NCBI GenBank assembly: GCA_023091665.1
Contig: JALJCQ010000033.1
Coordinates: 1,111,446 to 1,175,445, forward strand
Source of the DNA: Pythium myriotylum
Taxonomy: Eukaryota > Oomycota > Peronosporomycetes > Pythiales > Pythiaceae
DNA length: 64,000 bases
Reading direction: 5' to 3'
Under the pieces are notes generated by a model. The model had not been told where the DNA came from. It saw only the letters and a program-made list of their open reading frames with translations, and did no database searches. Both the position numbers and the translations under genes were made by a program. Below, in pieces: positions 21,509 to 33,169 of this stretch (position 1 is the stretch's first letter; each line of letters begins with the position of its first letter).

Positions 21509-21949
21509 ATGTCATATTGATTGGGGCTCCATATCCAGGCCAATCCACAACTGGCCATATTGGTCATTGGAAAACAGTGAGACACGGCCATGCCCTCTAT
21601 AATGGGTAGTGTAACGGGGTGTGTCCATTACATGGTATGGACCCATGTCAATGGTGTCCAATAGGAACGACGTGAACCCATTTGGTTGCGATGTCTCCTG
21701 ACTGGATAATATCCTACGATATTGTCCCTATTTCCCACCAATCACGCTAGGGTCTTGTGATTGAGTGGATGCGGAAATCTGAGGTCGGATCTGCGAGGTT
21801 AAAAAAACAAAGAGTAGATTTTTCTAGGTTTCCTAATCCATCAATCCAGTCTCCCATTTGCCAAACCCAACACGAGTCCCTGTGTTGCGCGCTTCCTACA
21901 CTGCTCCACAGTGTACGTGACGTAACGAGGTCAGTCTAGTTACAGCACC
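21509..21949. other. Flank upstream of the hAT relic
   Basis: About 440 bp with short repeated words around ATGG and CCAT (for example 21530-21670). No gene was recognised. It may include the 5' end of the hAT element. Confidence 0.3.
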
Positions 21950-23490
21950 ATGTCCAGCCGCATCTCCAACCGCACCGTCGCGAGCGCCCTCTTCACCCCG
22001 GACGGGGAAGACTACTTCCAGCGTCGCCTGTGCTTTGTGCGGCGCAAGCAGGCACGCGGTTCAGGGACTACCAACCTCCTCAACCACGCCTTTCGTTCTC
22101 ACGCCGATTCGTACGAAGAGGAAGTATACCGCATTCTTCAGCGAGAGGGTACGCTCGACGTGTACTGCAAGGTGGACGAGTACTCTTTGCTCGTCTACCA
22201 CTGGATGGATTGGTGTGTTGAAGAGAATCGTGAGCTCTCCATGTGCGAAAAGCCCAAGACGCGCAAGTACACGAGCCTCAAGCTGATTGGCGCCAAGACG
22301 CTCAAGAAGTACAGGTTTGCGGTCGAGGAGGTGATGGAGACCCGCATCGCTACTCAACTCCCCGAGGAGCAAATCCTCTGCTCGTCGACGCGTGGACCGA
22401 AGTCAGCACGCACTACGTCGCCGTGATTGCGGTCACGCGCAAGCACAAGTATCTGCTGTCTTGCTTTACCCAGGAGGACGAGGCGGATATGAGCTCGGAC
22501 TCAATCATCCATCTCCTAGACGACGTGCTTGACACGTACTCCATCAAGGTCAAGCAGCTCTGTTTCATGATCTGCGATCACGCGTCCGTGAATGTCGCGA
22601 TCGCGAAGAAGACTGGTGTCGTGATGACCGGCTGCGCGAGCCATCGTCTGAACCTCGCGCTGCATCAGTTTCTTGTCCCTCATGAGGCGCTGCTCGGCAA
22701 GATCCACCAACTCGTGAGCAAGCTCGACACCATCAAAAATCGCCACTACCTACATGACTGTGGTGGGTTAATGCCAGTGTTCAACAACGCTACCCGCTGG
22801 AGCAGCAACTTCAACATGATCCATCGGTACATGCAGCTCCGTGATGTCGTCCCCAGAATCGAGCGGTTTGACGAGAGTCTGGTGGGCTTGGTGCCAAGTT
22901 TTCGTGAGCGTGTACGTCACTCTCAGCTCTACGTAGATCTAAAGAACTTTGAGAGCGTGAACAAGCACCTCCAGATGGAGCACGGCATCACAATGTGTGA
23001 TGTGCGCCTGCTCTTCGACCGCCTTCGAGAGGAGTACACAGCGACGGAGAAGTACCTCGCCCCGGATGCTGCCGTCGTCAAGTTCCCGGACTTCGACAAC
23101 GGCCTCGTGAAGCTGCTGAACGACTCCGAGCATCGTCTCACTCGCCGAGAGCGAGCGGCGGTTGCACGTCTCTTGGCTCCTGTGGCCACGGCGCCTGCGG
23201 TGGCAGAGTCTTAGCACGAGTCTTTCGCTGATGCCGCCTTGCGACAGGCCCAGCACAACGGATGTACGCGCGTGGATCTAAGTTAGATCCCGGCCACGTC
23301 CAACAATGCCGAGCGTCTCTTTTCGCGCGCCGGGATTGTGTTCTCGAGCTTGCACCGCACGATGAGCCCCGAGACCCTCGAAACGTTCCTGTTTCTGCAG
23401 TACAACCGCACGTGGTGGGATGTGTCTGCAGTGGCAGAAGCGATCGAGAAGGAGAAGATCAAGGCGGCACACGCTCGCAAGAGGCAGTGA
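21950..23490 (+). pseudogene. hAT-superfamily transposase with frameshift and in-frame stops
   Basis: The N-terminus has a BED-like zinc-finger remnant (TTNLLNHAFRSH). The core follows: LLVDAWTEVSTHYVAVIAV, then MICDHASVNVAIAKKTG, GCASHRLNLALHQFL and FNNATRWSSNFNMIHRYM, all typical of hAT transposases. The C-terminal dimerisation domain is clear: NAERLFSRAGIVFSSLHRTM and FLFLQYNRTWWDV. The frame changes near 22375 between the N-terminal and catalytic parts. Two in-frame stops (23212-23214 and one near 23284) separate the core from the dimerisation domain. The coding stretch is otherwise nearly full length, so the copy seems recently inactivated. No terminal repeats were identified. Confidence 0.78.
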
Positions 23491-23799
23491 GAGGAATAGA
23501 CATAAAGTAAGGCGAAATGGTCATGGTGACCTGGATACCAAGACATTTTTCGTTTTGCTTCATTCTTCATTTTCGTGCGAACGGTCGCGCCACCAGGGAT
23601 GGGCATATTTGTCGAAGTCTGTGTACGCGGCGGGAGGGTTCTCGGAGAACCCCCCCCCCCCCCCCCATGCTCGCGCATCTTACGCGGGCGCTCCGGCCAG
23701 CGCGCCACGCGGTTTCTCACGGGCGCAGCCGCCGCTTCGACGACCGACCAGCCACTACTGACACGCTCCCTCCCGCCTCAACCGCGAAAAACGGAATTC
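23491..23799. other. Spacer with a 17-C homopolymer
   Basis: Lies between the hAT and LINE relics. A run of 17 C residues occupies 23650-23666. No gene was recognised. Confidence 0.5.
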
Positions 23800-25100
23800 T
23801 TTAGCCCCTCTGAACAAACAGGAACGTACACTCCCCGAGGACCTTCGTCGGTACCGCATCGACATCCTCGGCCTCCAAGAGACCAAGATCTACACTCAAG
23901 ATAAAACCTCGATAGGCTATTATCTCCTGCTAACCCTTGTTGCTACGAAGGGACTCCACGGCATGGGGTTCGTGGTCTCGCCGCGACTCTCTCGTTTTGT
24001 AGATAAATACTAGGCGCTGTATGACCGCATCGGCATCCTGACCCTGCAACTCCCAACGATCGGGCGTGTCCACGTAGCAACCGCGTACGCGCCCCACAGC
24101 AACTACCCCCTCGGGGGGTTCGACCGCTTCTTCACTCGACTCAGCACGGCCATCTCCGGCCTCCCGCGCCGCGACGTCGTATTCGTGACCAGCGGCTTCA
24201 ATGGGAAGCTCGAGAGAGTGAGACATTCCTAGGAGGATTCGGCCGCGGCATCTGGAACCGAAATGGCCACGCACTGGCCGCTTTCTGTGGCTCACACTCA
24301 ATCCACGATGCTAACACGAGGTTTATGAAAAGAGCCACGCACCGGACAACATGGACTCAGAGACGCCCGCCCTGAGCCAGCAACGATGTAGCCAGCTGTG
24401 CGAAGACTTCCACTCGTGGGGTGGCACATACACCATCGACCACAAGCTCGTCATCGCCGACTTCATCCTTGACGCCGCGCTCCGGATCCGCCTGATCGCC
24501 GCCCGCAAACGCGCGCGCCGGCTTATCGACGACGCTGGCAAACGAGACGCAAACGTCGCCACACTTGCGAAGGCCATCGCGGAGTCCACGACAGATCAAG
24601 GACCCCAACACCGCTGAAGCACGCTCGTCGACGTCACCAAAGCCAAAGCAGAAGAAATCATCGGGTTCAAACCCGAACCCAGCCCCAAGAGATTCGCTGA
24701 CCTAGCACTCGCCGATCTCTCGCAACGGCAGCACGACTTTCGACTCCGCATCATGTGCGACCGCAACGCAAATGCCATCGAATTGCGACGTCAACGGAAC
24801 CTGCTCCTACACGCAATCAAGACACGCTGCCACAATCTCCCCATCGCGGAAGTCGACGAGCGAGTCAGCAAGATTGAACAACTCAGCAATACAGCATGCA
24901 TGTATGAAGCCGTCCGCGTCCTTCACAAGGAGAAAAACCCGCAGACCTGTCTCAAAGATCGTCACTGTAAGTTCATCATCAATCCGAGAGCAGCAAACGC
25001 CATGATCCGCCAGCATTTCAATGCGATCCTTTCCGACCCACACAAGCCCAAGATCGAACCAGATCTAACAGCACAAGCCCTGAACAAACCGATCACGGCG

Positions 25101-25760
25101 CCCGAGCTCTAAAAAGCCTTCGACCGCCTCAACAACGGGCGCGCGTGCGGGCTGGACAACATCCCCGCAGAACTACTCAAGTACAGTGCCGACTCACCAG
25201 CCCAGCCACTCGCCGCTGCGCTGAACCGCAGCTTCGAGACTGGTGAGCCCATCAACTTAGGCGAAGGGACCCTCATCGCCGTTCCGAAACCGAACAAGCC
25301 CCCGGGCTCATGTTCAAGTCTCCGTCCAATCGTCCTCCTGAACAGCATCCGCGAGGCCATCTCCCTCGTAGTCCTCAAGGGCATCTCCCCAGCAGTCCAA
25401 GATTATCTGTCGCCGCATCAAAGCGACTTCCCCGAGCTCTAAAAAGCCTTCGACCGCCTCAACAACGGGCGCGCGTGCGGGCTGGACAACATCCCCGCAG
25501 AACTACTCAAGTACAGTGCCGACTCACCAGCCCAGCCACTCGCCGCTGCGCTGAACCGCAGCTTCGAGACTGGTGAGCCCATCAACTTAGGCGAAGGGAC
25601 CCTCATCGCCGTTCCGAAACCGAACAAGCCCCCGGGCTCATGTTCAAGTCTCCGTCCAATCGTCCTCCTGAACAGCATCCGCGAGGCCATCTCCCTCGTA
25701 GTCCTCAAGGGCATCTCCCCAGCAGTCCAAGATTATCTGTCGCCGCATCAAAGCGACTTC
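25101..25760 (+). repeat. Perfect 330-bp tandem duplication inside the LINE
   Basis: The 330-bp block at 25101-25430, beginning CCCGAGCTCTAAAAAGCC, is repeated at 25431-25760 with no difference that I could see. It covers the reverse-transcriptase finger region. The second copy runs directly into a poly-C tract. Confidence 0.9.
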
Positions 25761-25785
25761 CCCCCCCCCCCCCCCCCCCCCCCCC
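25760..25785 (+). repeat. 26-C homopolymer
   Basis: An uninterrupted run of C follows the second copy of the 330-bp duplication and sits where reverse-transcriptase coding continues. It may be a true tract or an assembly/sequencing artefact. Confidence 0.9.
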
Positions 25786-26511
25786 ACCGCAGCACCGCCG
25801 ACGCAGTGTGGGCCCACAAGTGGATCACCGCCCGAGCGCAGCGCCTCGCTCTCATCCAAGAAGGAGCCAGCAGTCTTCGCCCGATGGTCACTACCGATCA
25901 ACCTAGCCAAGACCGCGATCGCCCAGATCGTCCGGTGCCTCACACCGTCTGGGTAATCTAACCACCGCTGTGCCGGCGAAGAACAATGTCGGAAACCCGT
26001 CAAACTCGGATTCGCCCTCGGCGACCCCGAAGACGTCTCCCGTCGCAAGTCCCTTGCGACTGTGGCGTTGCGGAAACTATGGATGACGTGGAAACGCCCA
26101 CAGCTCATCTCTGTTTGAACCAGCGTCCGACTCTATTACTGCTACGTGCTCCCTATCCTGCTATACGGCCTCGAAAGCTTTCACCGCCGGCAACTCTGGC
26201 AAGTGCTTGCCTGCCGATTCCCGAGCCAACTCTCGAACGCGAGCGTCTACGACCGCTGCAAAGAACAGCCGCTTCGGCACCACATCACCTCCGCGCGGTG
26301 GGGCCTGCTCGGTCACATCCTTCGCCGTTCAACTGAAATCCAGGCCTATGTACAGATGCAAGCGTACTACGCATCGATCACGACCCCCAAGTGGCGCGGC
26401 CGACCTTATACCACGCTCCCTTTGCTCCTCGACCAAGATCTCATCTCCAGCGGCTAACGGCTTCGTCTACACAACACCAACAACCTTGAGAAGCTACACG
26501 CTTTTGCTTAA

Positions 26512-26870
26512 CCCTTTCGTGGTAAATGGTACACTTTTTTTGCCCTTCTGGGGTGTTTTCGAAGTGGGTGTCTCAAAGTGCCCCAAAGGGGAACAATTTT
26601 TCCCTTCTGGGGTGCGCCCTCTTTTCGTAGTACACTTTTGTTCTCGACCCGTTTCTTCGAAAACTATCAATGATGGGCAGGTAAGAGTGGTATCTTCGCA
26701 CGTTTATTCCTTGATGGAATCTTCGTCGGAAGCTATCCAATATTTAAGCGACTCTGAGAGGGTTTCACGTTTGAAGCTTCCGTTCGAAATGGCGCGCGCG
26801 GAATTGAGGGAAGAACGCAAAACAGCGCGCTCAAGCTCAGGAACAGACCATACGCCGCGCCGCGCGAAGC
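26512..26870. other. Spacer before the chromodomain relic
   Basis: Holds short repeated words such as CCCTTCTGGGGTG (near 26542 and 26605) and a few inverted words around CCCCAAAGGGG. No gene was recognised. It could be the terminal region of the following element. Confidence 0.3.
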
Positions 26871-27954
26871 ATGGGGAAACGACGGAAACGGCGGACAGAC
26901 GTGGAGGAGACCAAGCATGAAGAGAGTGAGGCAGAGGACGAAGAGTATGAGGTAGAAGATATTCTTACCAAGAAGATAGCAACGTCTGGCGAACTACAAT
27001 ACAGAGGCAAGTGGAAGGGCTGGCTGAAGCCGACGTGGGAACCTGCATCGAATCTGCACTGCCCAGATTTGATGCATGCGTACGAGGCAGCGCACGCAGC
27101 CACAGAGCCACCACCAAAGAAGTCGCGTCGTTCGAAGAATCCGATTATCGCGAGCCCAGCCGCTGACGCATCTCGATCTGCTGGGGAGCAAGCCTCGCAA
27201 GCCTCACAATCCTTGTTCGATGATACACCAATCCAATCAGCACACCAAGGGCTTCTGAGTGATGGGGGTGGGACCTGCGGGGTGACGAGTTTATCGATTC
27301 ATGCTGACCGTTTCCCTGCTGTAGAGATTGCCTCGACGCAGCTCCCGCCGACGGCTCCGACACAACAGCCCCCGACACTACTGGCGCCTCCACCACCGCG
27401 ATCGCAAGCGCCCGGCAGCTGTGATTCAAGCAGAGACAACAGAACCGCGATGAGTCACCAACGCCACGCGATGAGAAGGACGTCGATTTTGATCCACCAA
27501 CCTCGCCTGAAGAGTCGGACTACGAGCCTGAACCACCAACAAATCCACGCGCGCAACGCCAGCCCCGTACACCTAAGGCAACAGCTCTGACTCATCCAAC
27601 GTCCCCTACTCGTCCAACACAGCCGGTCAAGCAATCTCCCCGTGAGCTTCAATCCAGGCAAGCTCACAATGCCACGAGTCCTTCGATGGGGTCCTTCGAT
27701 GGGGTCGCCGAGGACATACTCAACATGTGTTGCAATCGCATCACATCTTTGGCAAGGCTCGCAAGAAACGTGTCTGCGCCGTGTGCCTGTTCGAAGGACG
27801 ATCGCCCACGCAACAGACTGACTTCTGCAGCCAACACAGTGTGTGTTTGTGCAAGAAGGTGTTCCCTGCAAACGGACTGTATGAGTGCGTCGGTGACGAC
27901 CTCACCTACTGGCAGAAGGATCACCACTACGAGCGCAACCCTTGCTGGAAGTAG
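26871..27954 (+). pseudogene. Chromodomain-containing transposon relic with C-terminal zinc cluster
   Basis: From the ATG at 26871 a basic/acidic start (MGKRRKRRTDVEETK) leads to a chromodomain at residues 25-73: EEYEVEDILTKK, YRGKWKGWLKPTWEP and CPDLMHAYE. The aromatic residues used to bind methyl-lysine (Tyr26, Trp48 and a downstream aromatic) are present. A serine/proline/alanine-rich linker follows. Near 27440 the likely frame changes to an acidic stretch (DVDFDPPTSPEESDYEPEPP). A third frame (27727-27954) ends in a cysteine/histidine cluster (RVCAVCLFEGRS, FCSQHSVCLC, YWQKDHHY) like C-terminal zinc modules of PiggyBac-type transposases. No DDE core is present. A transposon internal-deletion derivative is the best reading. 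The family is uncertain. Confidence 0.5.
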
Positions 27955-28295
27955 AAACGTAGGCCCAGGGGGTCTTGCACTGGACCAGAATACTCTGAAA
28001 CTCAGAGATATAGTAACGGAGTGACCCCAGTTGCGTCAGTTTACACAAGCGTTCACGCAGGGTGTACTCAGTCCTATATCATACAAGCGAATACCACCTG
28101 TCTTCAAAACCTCCTGAATAGAAAGCTCGTTAACCTAACCCTAAAATACCTGTCGACACAAATGTATCGAAGGTCACTAGAATGAAACAATAATTCTTGA
28201 ATAGAAGGCCGTCGCCTATGAGAATACTTCGCTTGTAAGATATGGAACTGAGTACTCAAAATCAGGCAGCGTGAAGCGTCCTCTTAGAAGTTCCT
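27955..28295. other. Spacer between chromodomain relic and gag fragment
   Basis: About 340 bp of AT-rich sequence. No gene was recognised. Confidence 0.3.
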
Positions 28296-28654
28296 TCAGG
28301 TCTGGCCATAACACTGGTGTGCCTTGGCTCTGACACCCGCCGCATACTGGCGGTACGCGTTCATAGGGGTAGGGTCAAAATATGCCGCGACTAACGGTAC
28401 AAACATCGGTGACGAATCCCGTCCGTCGAAATCGGAGAAGTAGAGCTCGATCTGGAACAGCCATAGCTCCGGGGCTTCATTGATTGAGCCTGCATACTTG
28501 GGCGGCTCGGCTCGTCGTGGTTTGGGCGATGCATGGGCCTCCATTGGTTGACGAGGGTGTCAAACTGGGCCTGCAGCTGCTGCTGAGAGGCAGCTTGCTG
28601 GCGCAGCAAAGACTCGAGGATTCCCTCTGCTGTTTGAAGTACTTGCTCACTCAT
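28296..28654 (-). pseudogene. LTR-retrotransposon Gag-like fragment
   Basis: A glutamine-rich helix (QTAEGILESLLRQQAASQQQ) precedes PPKYAGSINEAPELWLFQIE and LYFSDFD, the Gag N-terminal pattern of Ty3/gypsy-type elements. The two parts lie in different frames with a shift near 28540. No nucleocapsid, protease or LTR was seen beside it. It runs opposite to the integrase fragment downstream. Confidence 0.55.
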
Positions 28655-29016
28655 AGTGCTCGATCGCGGGTGCTCGATGGCGGGTGCTCGATGGCGGGTG
28701 AAGACTTTGTCAAGTGCTACTATGTGACGGATCGATGTCCGTCAGAGGTAGCGAATTCCAGAATGCTGTGTTTGTTTAGACGCTTCCTAGACTGTGTTCC
28801 TGCGGATGACCGCCTCCATGGTTACGCTATCTCTGATGATGATGATGATTACGTTATCGCGTTGCTACCCACTGTCTCTACCACAGTGTTTTCTAGGCAC
28901 GTGCTAGGCTCAGCGTGGCTAGTCCACGGCATAGTGTAGTGTCCGCATACGTCCGCTAGGAAGGCCGTCCAGCACGCTGCGTGTGAGTCATCGCCACTGC
29001 GGCCGGTCTTAAGAAC

Positions 29017-29782
29017 ATGCTGCTTGAAGAGCTATTGCAGAGACTCACAGCAGCCCGTGCGTTCGTACCAGTATACACCCCCTGGATCAATGGGACTGTG
29101 GAGCGCGTGAACCGCGACATCCTCCAGGTGCTGAGGGTGCAGTTGTTTGAGCTACGTTTGGACACCCGCAATTGGGTCTACTTCCTGCATCTGGTCCAAG
29201 CAAACCTGAACCGCACCCCAGAGAGTATCCAGCAGGCGTTGGCGGTACTACGTGAGAGTCTACAAGCCGTGCATATGGAGGTGGCGGACCGCCGTGTGTG
29301 GCAGCGCTTGGTCAGCATGGCACGCTCAGCTGGCTCCGAGTGCAACTTCAGTGTTCGCGACTACGTCCTATGGTCGCGCGTGGGCAAGCGCATCCGAGGG
29401 GGAAAGCTTCAAGTGCGATGGATCGGTCCGTTTCCTGTGACCAAGGCGCTGCCCCACTCCTTTCTCATCCAGAACCTACTCACAAGGGACGAATACAGCG
29501 TCCACGGCTCGCGCCTCAAGTTCTACAGCGACTCTGAGCTCAACGTGACCCACGAGATGTACCAGTTGGTCTCAGAACATGGCATCGCACTTGGTGTTCG
29601 AGTGATCGTCGCACACCATCTGAACTGTGACTCTAATGAGTGGGAGCTGCGCGTAGCCTGGCAGGCCTCGAAGATGCCGAGAACTCGTGGGAGCCATTCG
29701 CCGCGATGCTAACGGATGTCCTACCCTGGTGCGGCAGTATGTTGAGCGCCATAATGCCCGCAGTCTAACGAATTTTCTTTAG
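29017..29782 (+). pseudogene. Ty3/gypsy-type integrase C-terminus with chromodomain remnant
   Basis: PVYTPWINGTVERVNRDIL is the end of a retroelement integrase core, including its catalytic-region glutamate. A domain with VRDYVLWSR and LQVRWIGPFPVT follows. The chromodomain-like tail (GLEDAENSWEPFAAML, then LVRQYVERHNA) is split by two frame changes near 29665 and 29725. Reverse transcriptase and RNase H are missing to the left, where a gag piece in the opposite orientation lies instead. This is a rearranged chromovirus-type relic. Confidence 0.65.
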
Positions 29783-32550
29783 CTCTTATCAGCCCAGTGG
29801 TTGCCGAGATATCGAGTGTTGAAGTTCACATGGGTACAACTTGATCTCATTGCACCCACATGGGTACACTCGGTGACTATCGATTAGATATGCGCTCAAT
29901 TGGATGTTGCGCGAAGGTTTTCGGAGTGATGGCGGCGTGCAAACAAGAGGAGTGTCTGCGGGACGACCACGGTGGTAGTGACTTAATAATGAGTGGTGAT
30001 TGTGTGGTGATCAAGTCGTGGCAAGTGGAGTTGTGTGGTGTCGAGTCTTGGGAGCGGTGTTGTCATGCCCTAGAGATCAAAGCAGACTCAACAGCCACAT
30101 TCAGCCCATGGTGGGGATGCGCCTGGCGCATGGCAACCTCACCATGGGGATGTGTATAATGGCAGAGGTGGCCCTGTATACGTGTTACGATAAGGATGAG
30201 GCAGCAAGTCAACAGCGGTGTCGATGGCGAGCGTGTCGCCCACAGGACGAGCGAATGGCGGTATCGGTAAGGATGGCCGAGGCGACGTGTGATCGGTCGA
30301 CGACGCAGCGGAGAGTCCCAGTGAACGGCGCAAACAAAGGGGTGCCCATGGTAGCCCCAGGGGCACCTAGGAGAGGCAGTTCGTCTGAGGTTAGACTTCT
30401 TTTTCATTTAGGCTGCGGCAGATGACACGCTGTGCGTGGTTATGTAAAGTTCGGGTGCAGCATACGTGCAATCGAGTCGTACTGGTCTCGTTCGAGGAGT
30501 CTACCATTCACAAAATGTGTGAGATTTGGCTTCCTCTAGAGTCATTTGAATAGAATGCGTCTGTAAATTCAAAAACAGAGAGTGTATAAGTTGTCTACCT
30601 GAAGATGAAACCGCAGCCAGAGTGCGTCTAATCTTGTTCGGGTAAAGCGTGAAAAATCTTCATCATGCCGACTCATTGACGATACTCTGCGCAGGCCTCG
30701 CGATAAAACCTGTTTACATCTTTCCAGACGCTGTTGTGAAGTGTAATTTTCGATCCTTTTCAAGTTAATTCCCGCAACGGCGGAGTGGTGAGAATGGACC
30801 AGTCCGTGCGATCAACTTGATACGCTTCGGCAACATAATCCCAAACGCGTCAACATTAGATTTACCAGAATCGAGTTCTTCTCGACTCCGAGCGTTCCCA
30901 AGTAGTTGTTTCGTTAGTCTTAGCGTTACATTTAGGCGCAGTGGAGAGCTTACCAATCCCCGATAAATAATCTGCGAAGTCGTCTGAGAAAAGGATATTC
31001 AAGAGGCGGAACACACAGATACTCGTCCCCATAGGCTTGGTGGCGGACTTGTTGTCCCTGGGAGCTCTCAACCCATCATCTGTAGGTCCTACGTGCGGAC
31101 CGAGACGCAAGTTGAGTCGACCTTGCTCGGCACTATCATTCACCGCCAGACCTGCTTGAAGCGGTGCTGCGAGTCTTCCAGTTGTCGAAGCTACCGTCCC
31201 TGCTCACGTTGCTGTTGGTCGAGGTCCTACAGTCGCTGTTGGTGGGGCTTGTACGGTCACTGTCGGTTGGACTCGTCCGTTTGCTGTTGGTGGGATGCTA
31301 TCCGAGTTGGCGCTGCCGTTCTTCCAGTCGGTGATACTTCGCGCTTGCTCGTGGCGTTGTTGGTGTAGGTTTTACCGTCGCTGTTGATCGGGTTGCCGCT
31401 GTTGCTGTAGTCGTCGATCCAACTGTCACTGTCAAGGTGCCACAAGTGTCAATGGAAACACAAAATGAGAGCCGTGTATTTTGTTTTGAACTATCTTGAG
31501 CGGTAATGTCCTGTGTATAACTGGAGGTCCTCTTATAGTCGTGCTAGTGTTGCTCCTGTCACAGTTTCAATTTCTCTTTCGATTTTAGCGATGCGTTTGC
31601 CAAGATCACTATGCAAAGTGATCGCAGCAGTTCGCTCTTAGTTCCCATGACGCGACTTTGCATCTCGAAGTTTGCGCTTCAAAAAGCAATATTTTTCGAC
31701 AATGTTGACCATTCGCTCAGGGGCTTCGGCCTCGTCTGGAGCAGTTCAAGGGTCTTGCTGACTCCTAGGCTTCCTCAGTAGAGGGACTGTATGAAGTTGT
31801 TCTGGCCTTTGGTGCTGGGACCACCGATGCGAGAACTGCGAGTTGCCACTCAAATCCTCTGTGACGATGCTGAAGATGGAGTCGGCCTTCGCATCGATAT
31901 GCGTGGTTGCGTTGTCGTTTTGGCAAATTTCCTCGATGGAGAAAGCGTTATGTCTCTTCCAGTAGAACGCCTCTTTCCAGGAGTCACCATCTCTCTGGGC
32001 TGATCAGACTGACGTTACACATCAATCTCATACTTCACAGCGGACGCCTTTCACAATACAACGTGACGCAGATCCCTGCCAATGACCCAATCGTGGCTGC
32101 GTGGCTGTCGGTCACAACCACGAGTTTAGACACGTGAGTTTTATTTTATCGAGTCACGCCAAAACTACATGTGTGCTAAGTTGTTAGGGTTGTGAAACCG
32201 CGATTGGACTAAGGGAAAATCTCATTGGATACTACTACGTCCAATCCTGTGCACAGCGCCCTGAACGGGCGGCGACAGCAAGTCTAAAAAAAAAACGTTT
32301 TGCCATTAATCTAAAATGTACTCATAAGCGTCCAGTTTTGGAACACAGTCTGTTTGGATGCGCGTGGTTGCTTCACTCGAATTACCTCGATTTTCTGCTT
32401 TTTGAACTAAAATATGACGTTTCTTCTCTCTCGCTGAGAGCGACGTGACCGCCAGCAGGAACGTGGCGCGAAGACGCGTAGGAGCGTAGATGGCCAAACG
32501 AGCGGGTCAAGGAAACATAAGCCTTAGTACAGTTCACTCTCACTGATTTT
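29783..32550. other. Degenerate gene-poor stretch
   Basis: About 2.8 kb with no gene I can support. Four 24-bp degenerate tandem units occupy 31207-31302. On the minus strand these would encode an eight-residue Thr/Ser/Asn/Asp/Arg/Pro repeat (TNSDRTSP-like). The rest is probably decayed transposon sequence. Confidence 0.4.
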
Positions 32551-33169
32551 CACATGCACCTAATGTTGACTTGGCCATATGCTTCACCCGTGCTGGTTAC
32601 GCTGAAAAGGGTACTAGCAATGCGCGGGTTACACGTTCGGTTAGTATCATCGATAATCGTAAAGGTTGCATAATGGGCGGTGGCAGCGCGGGCGGTGGGC
32701 GTCGTGGGTGGTGGCGAGCTTTTTGAAGACTGGGGACTCCAGCCTGCCCACCCGCTTAACCCCTCTGTCGGGTATCTTGCACCAAAATGTACGCTCAGGA
32801 GGGCCATCAGTGGGTCTCCTAACCCTTCCGTAGAAGGGTGGCCTTCCTGGATTGCCATTATCGCCAAGACTTGTGGCGGGTGCTTCTCATCCGTGATATC
32901 GACCTTGCTTGCGCAGAAGTACTGCTTCAGCTGTTGTTCGTACAGGGCGAACGATTCTCCCACTTCGGAAACGCGGCAATTTAATGCCATCCTAAACCCT
33001 AAACCCTTAAGTTTTCGAGGCTCCTTGACTCGTGCATTAGGTGAATCATCTCTTGTTCCCGCATGGCATTTGCGAAGGCCTCAGACGGCGTTTGTGTGCT
33101 GTGCATCCGTTCAAGCAGACCGTGCTGCTGATTCACAATTTGAAGTAAACTCCTCAATAATTCTTCCAT
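32550..33169 (-). pseudogene. Second Gag-like fragment
   Basis: A 56-residue frame (32999-33169, MEELLRSLLQIVNQQHGLLE) is followed, across a stop, by a frame starting at 32990 with EQQLKQYFCASKVDITDEK. Together they resemble the start of a retrotransposon Gag: a coiled helix, then the capsid N-terminus. The two are interrupted by a telomere-like repeat at 32991-33009. Later sequence loses similarity. Confidence 0.4.
32991..33009 (+). repeat. Interstitial telomere-like CCCTAAA repeat
   Basis: About two and a half copies of CCTAAAC occur in a row, equivalent to TTTAGGG on the other strand, the telomere repeat used by many plants and some stramenopiles. The tract is short and may be chance. Confidence 0.4.

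Larger units (their letters stand above)
23800..26511 (+). mobile_element. Non-LTR retrotransposon (LINE) relic with endonuclease and reverse transcriptase
   Basis: The 5' part encodes an APE-type endonuclease remnant (RIDILGLQETKIYTQ, IGRVHVATAYAPHSN, VFVTSGFNGKLE). The reverse-transcriptase fingers follow: GLDNIPAELLKYSADSP, LIAVPKPNKPPGSCSSLRPI and SPAVQDYLSPHQSDF. The 3' part has YYCYVLPILLYGLES and RWGLLGHILRR, as in LINE C-termini. Several stops and frame changes break the ORF. The segment expected to carry the catalytic Y/F-x-DD motif was not found between 25800 and 25990 and seems deleted. The exact ends were not identified. Confidence 0.75.

Noticed and set aside
20864..21591. Minus-strand frames of 130-194 residues in the TAGAGAG element
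   Set aside because: There is no recognisable domain, and they overlap inverted ends and internal repeats.
28391..28544. Separate small gene at the gag fragment
   Set aside because: It is better explained as two frames of one Gag relic with a frameshift.
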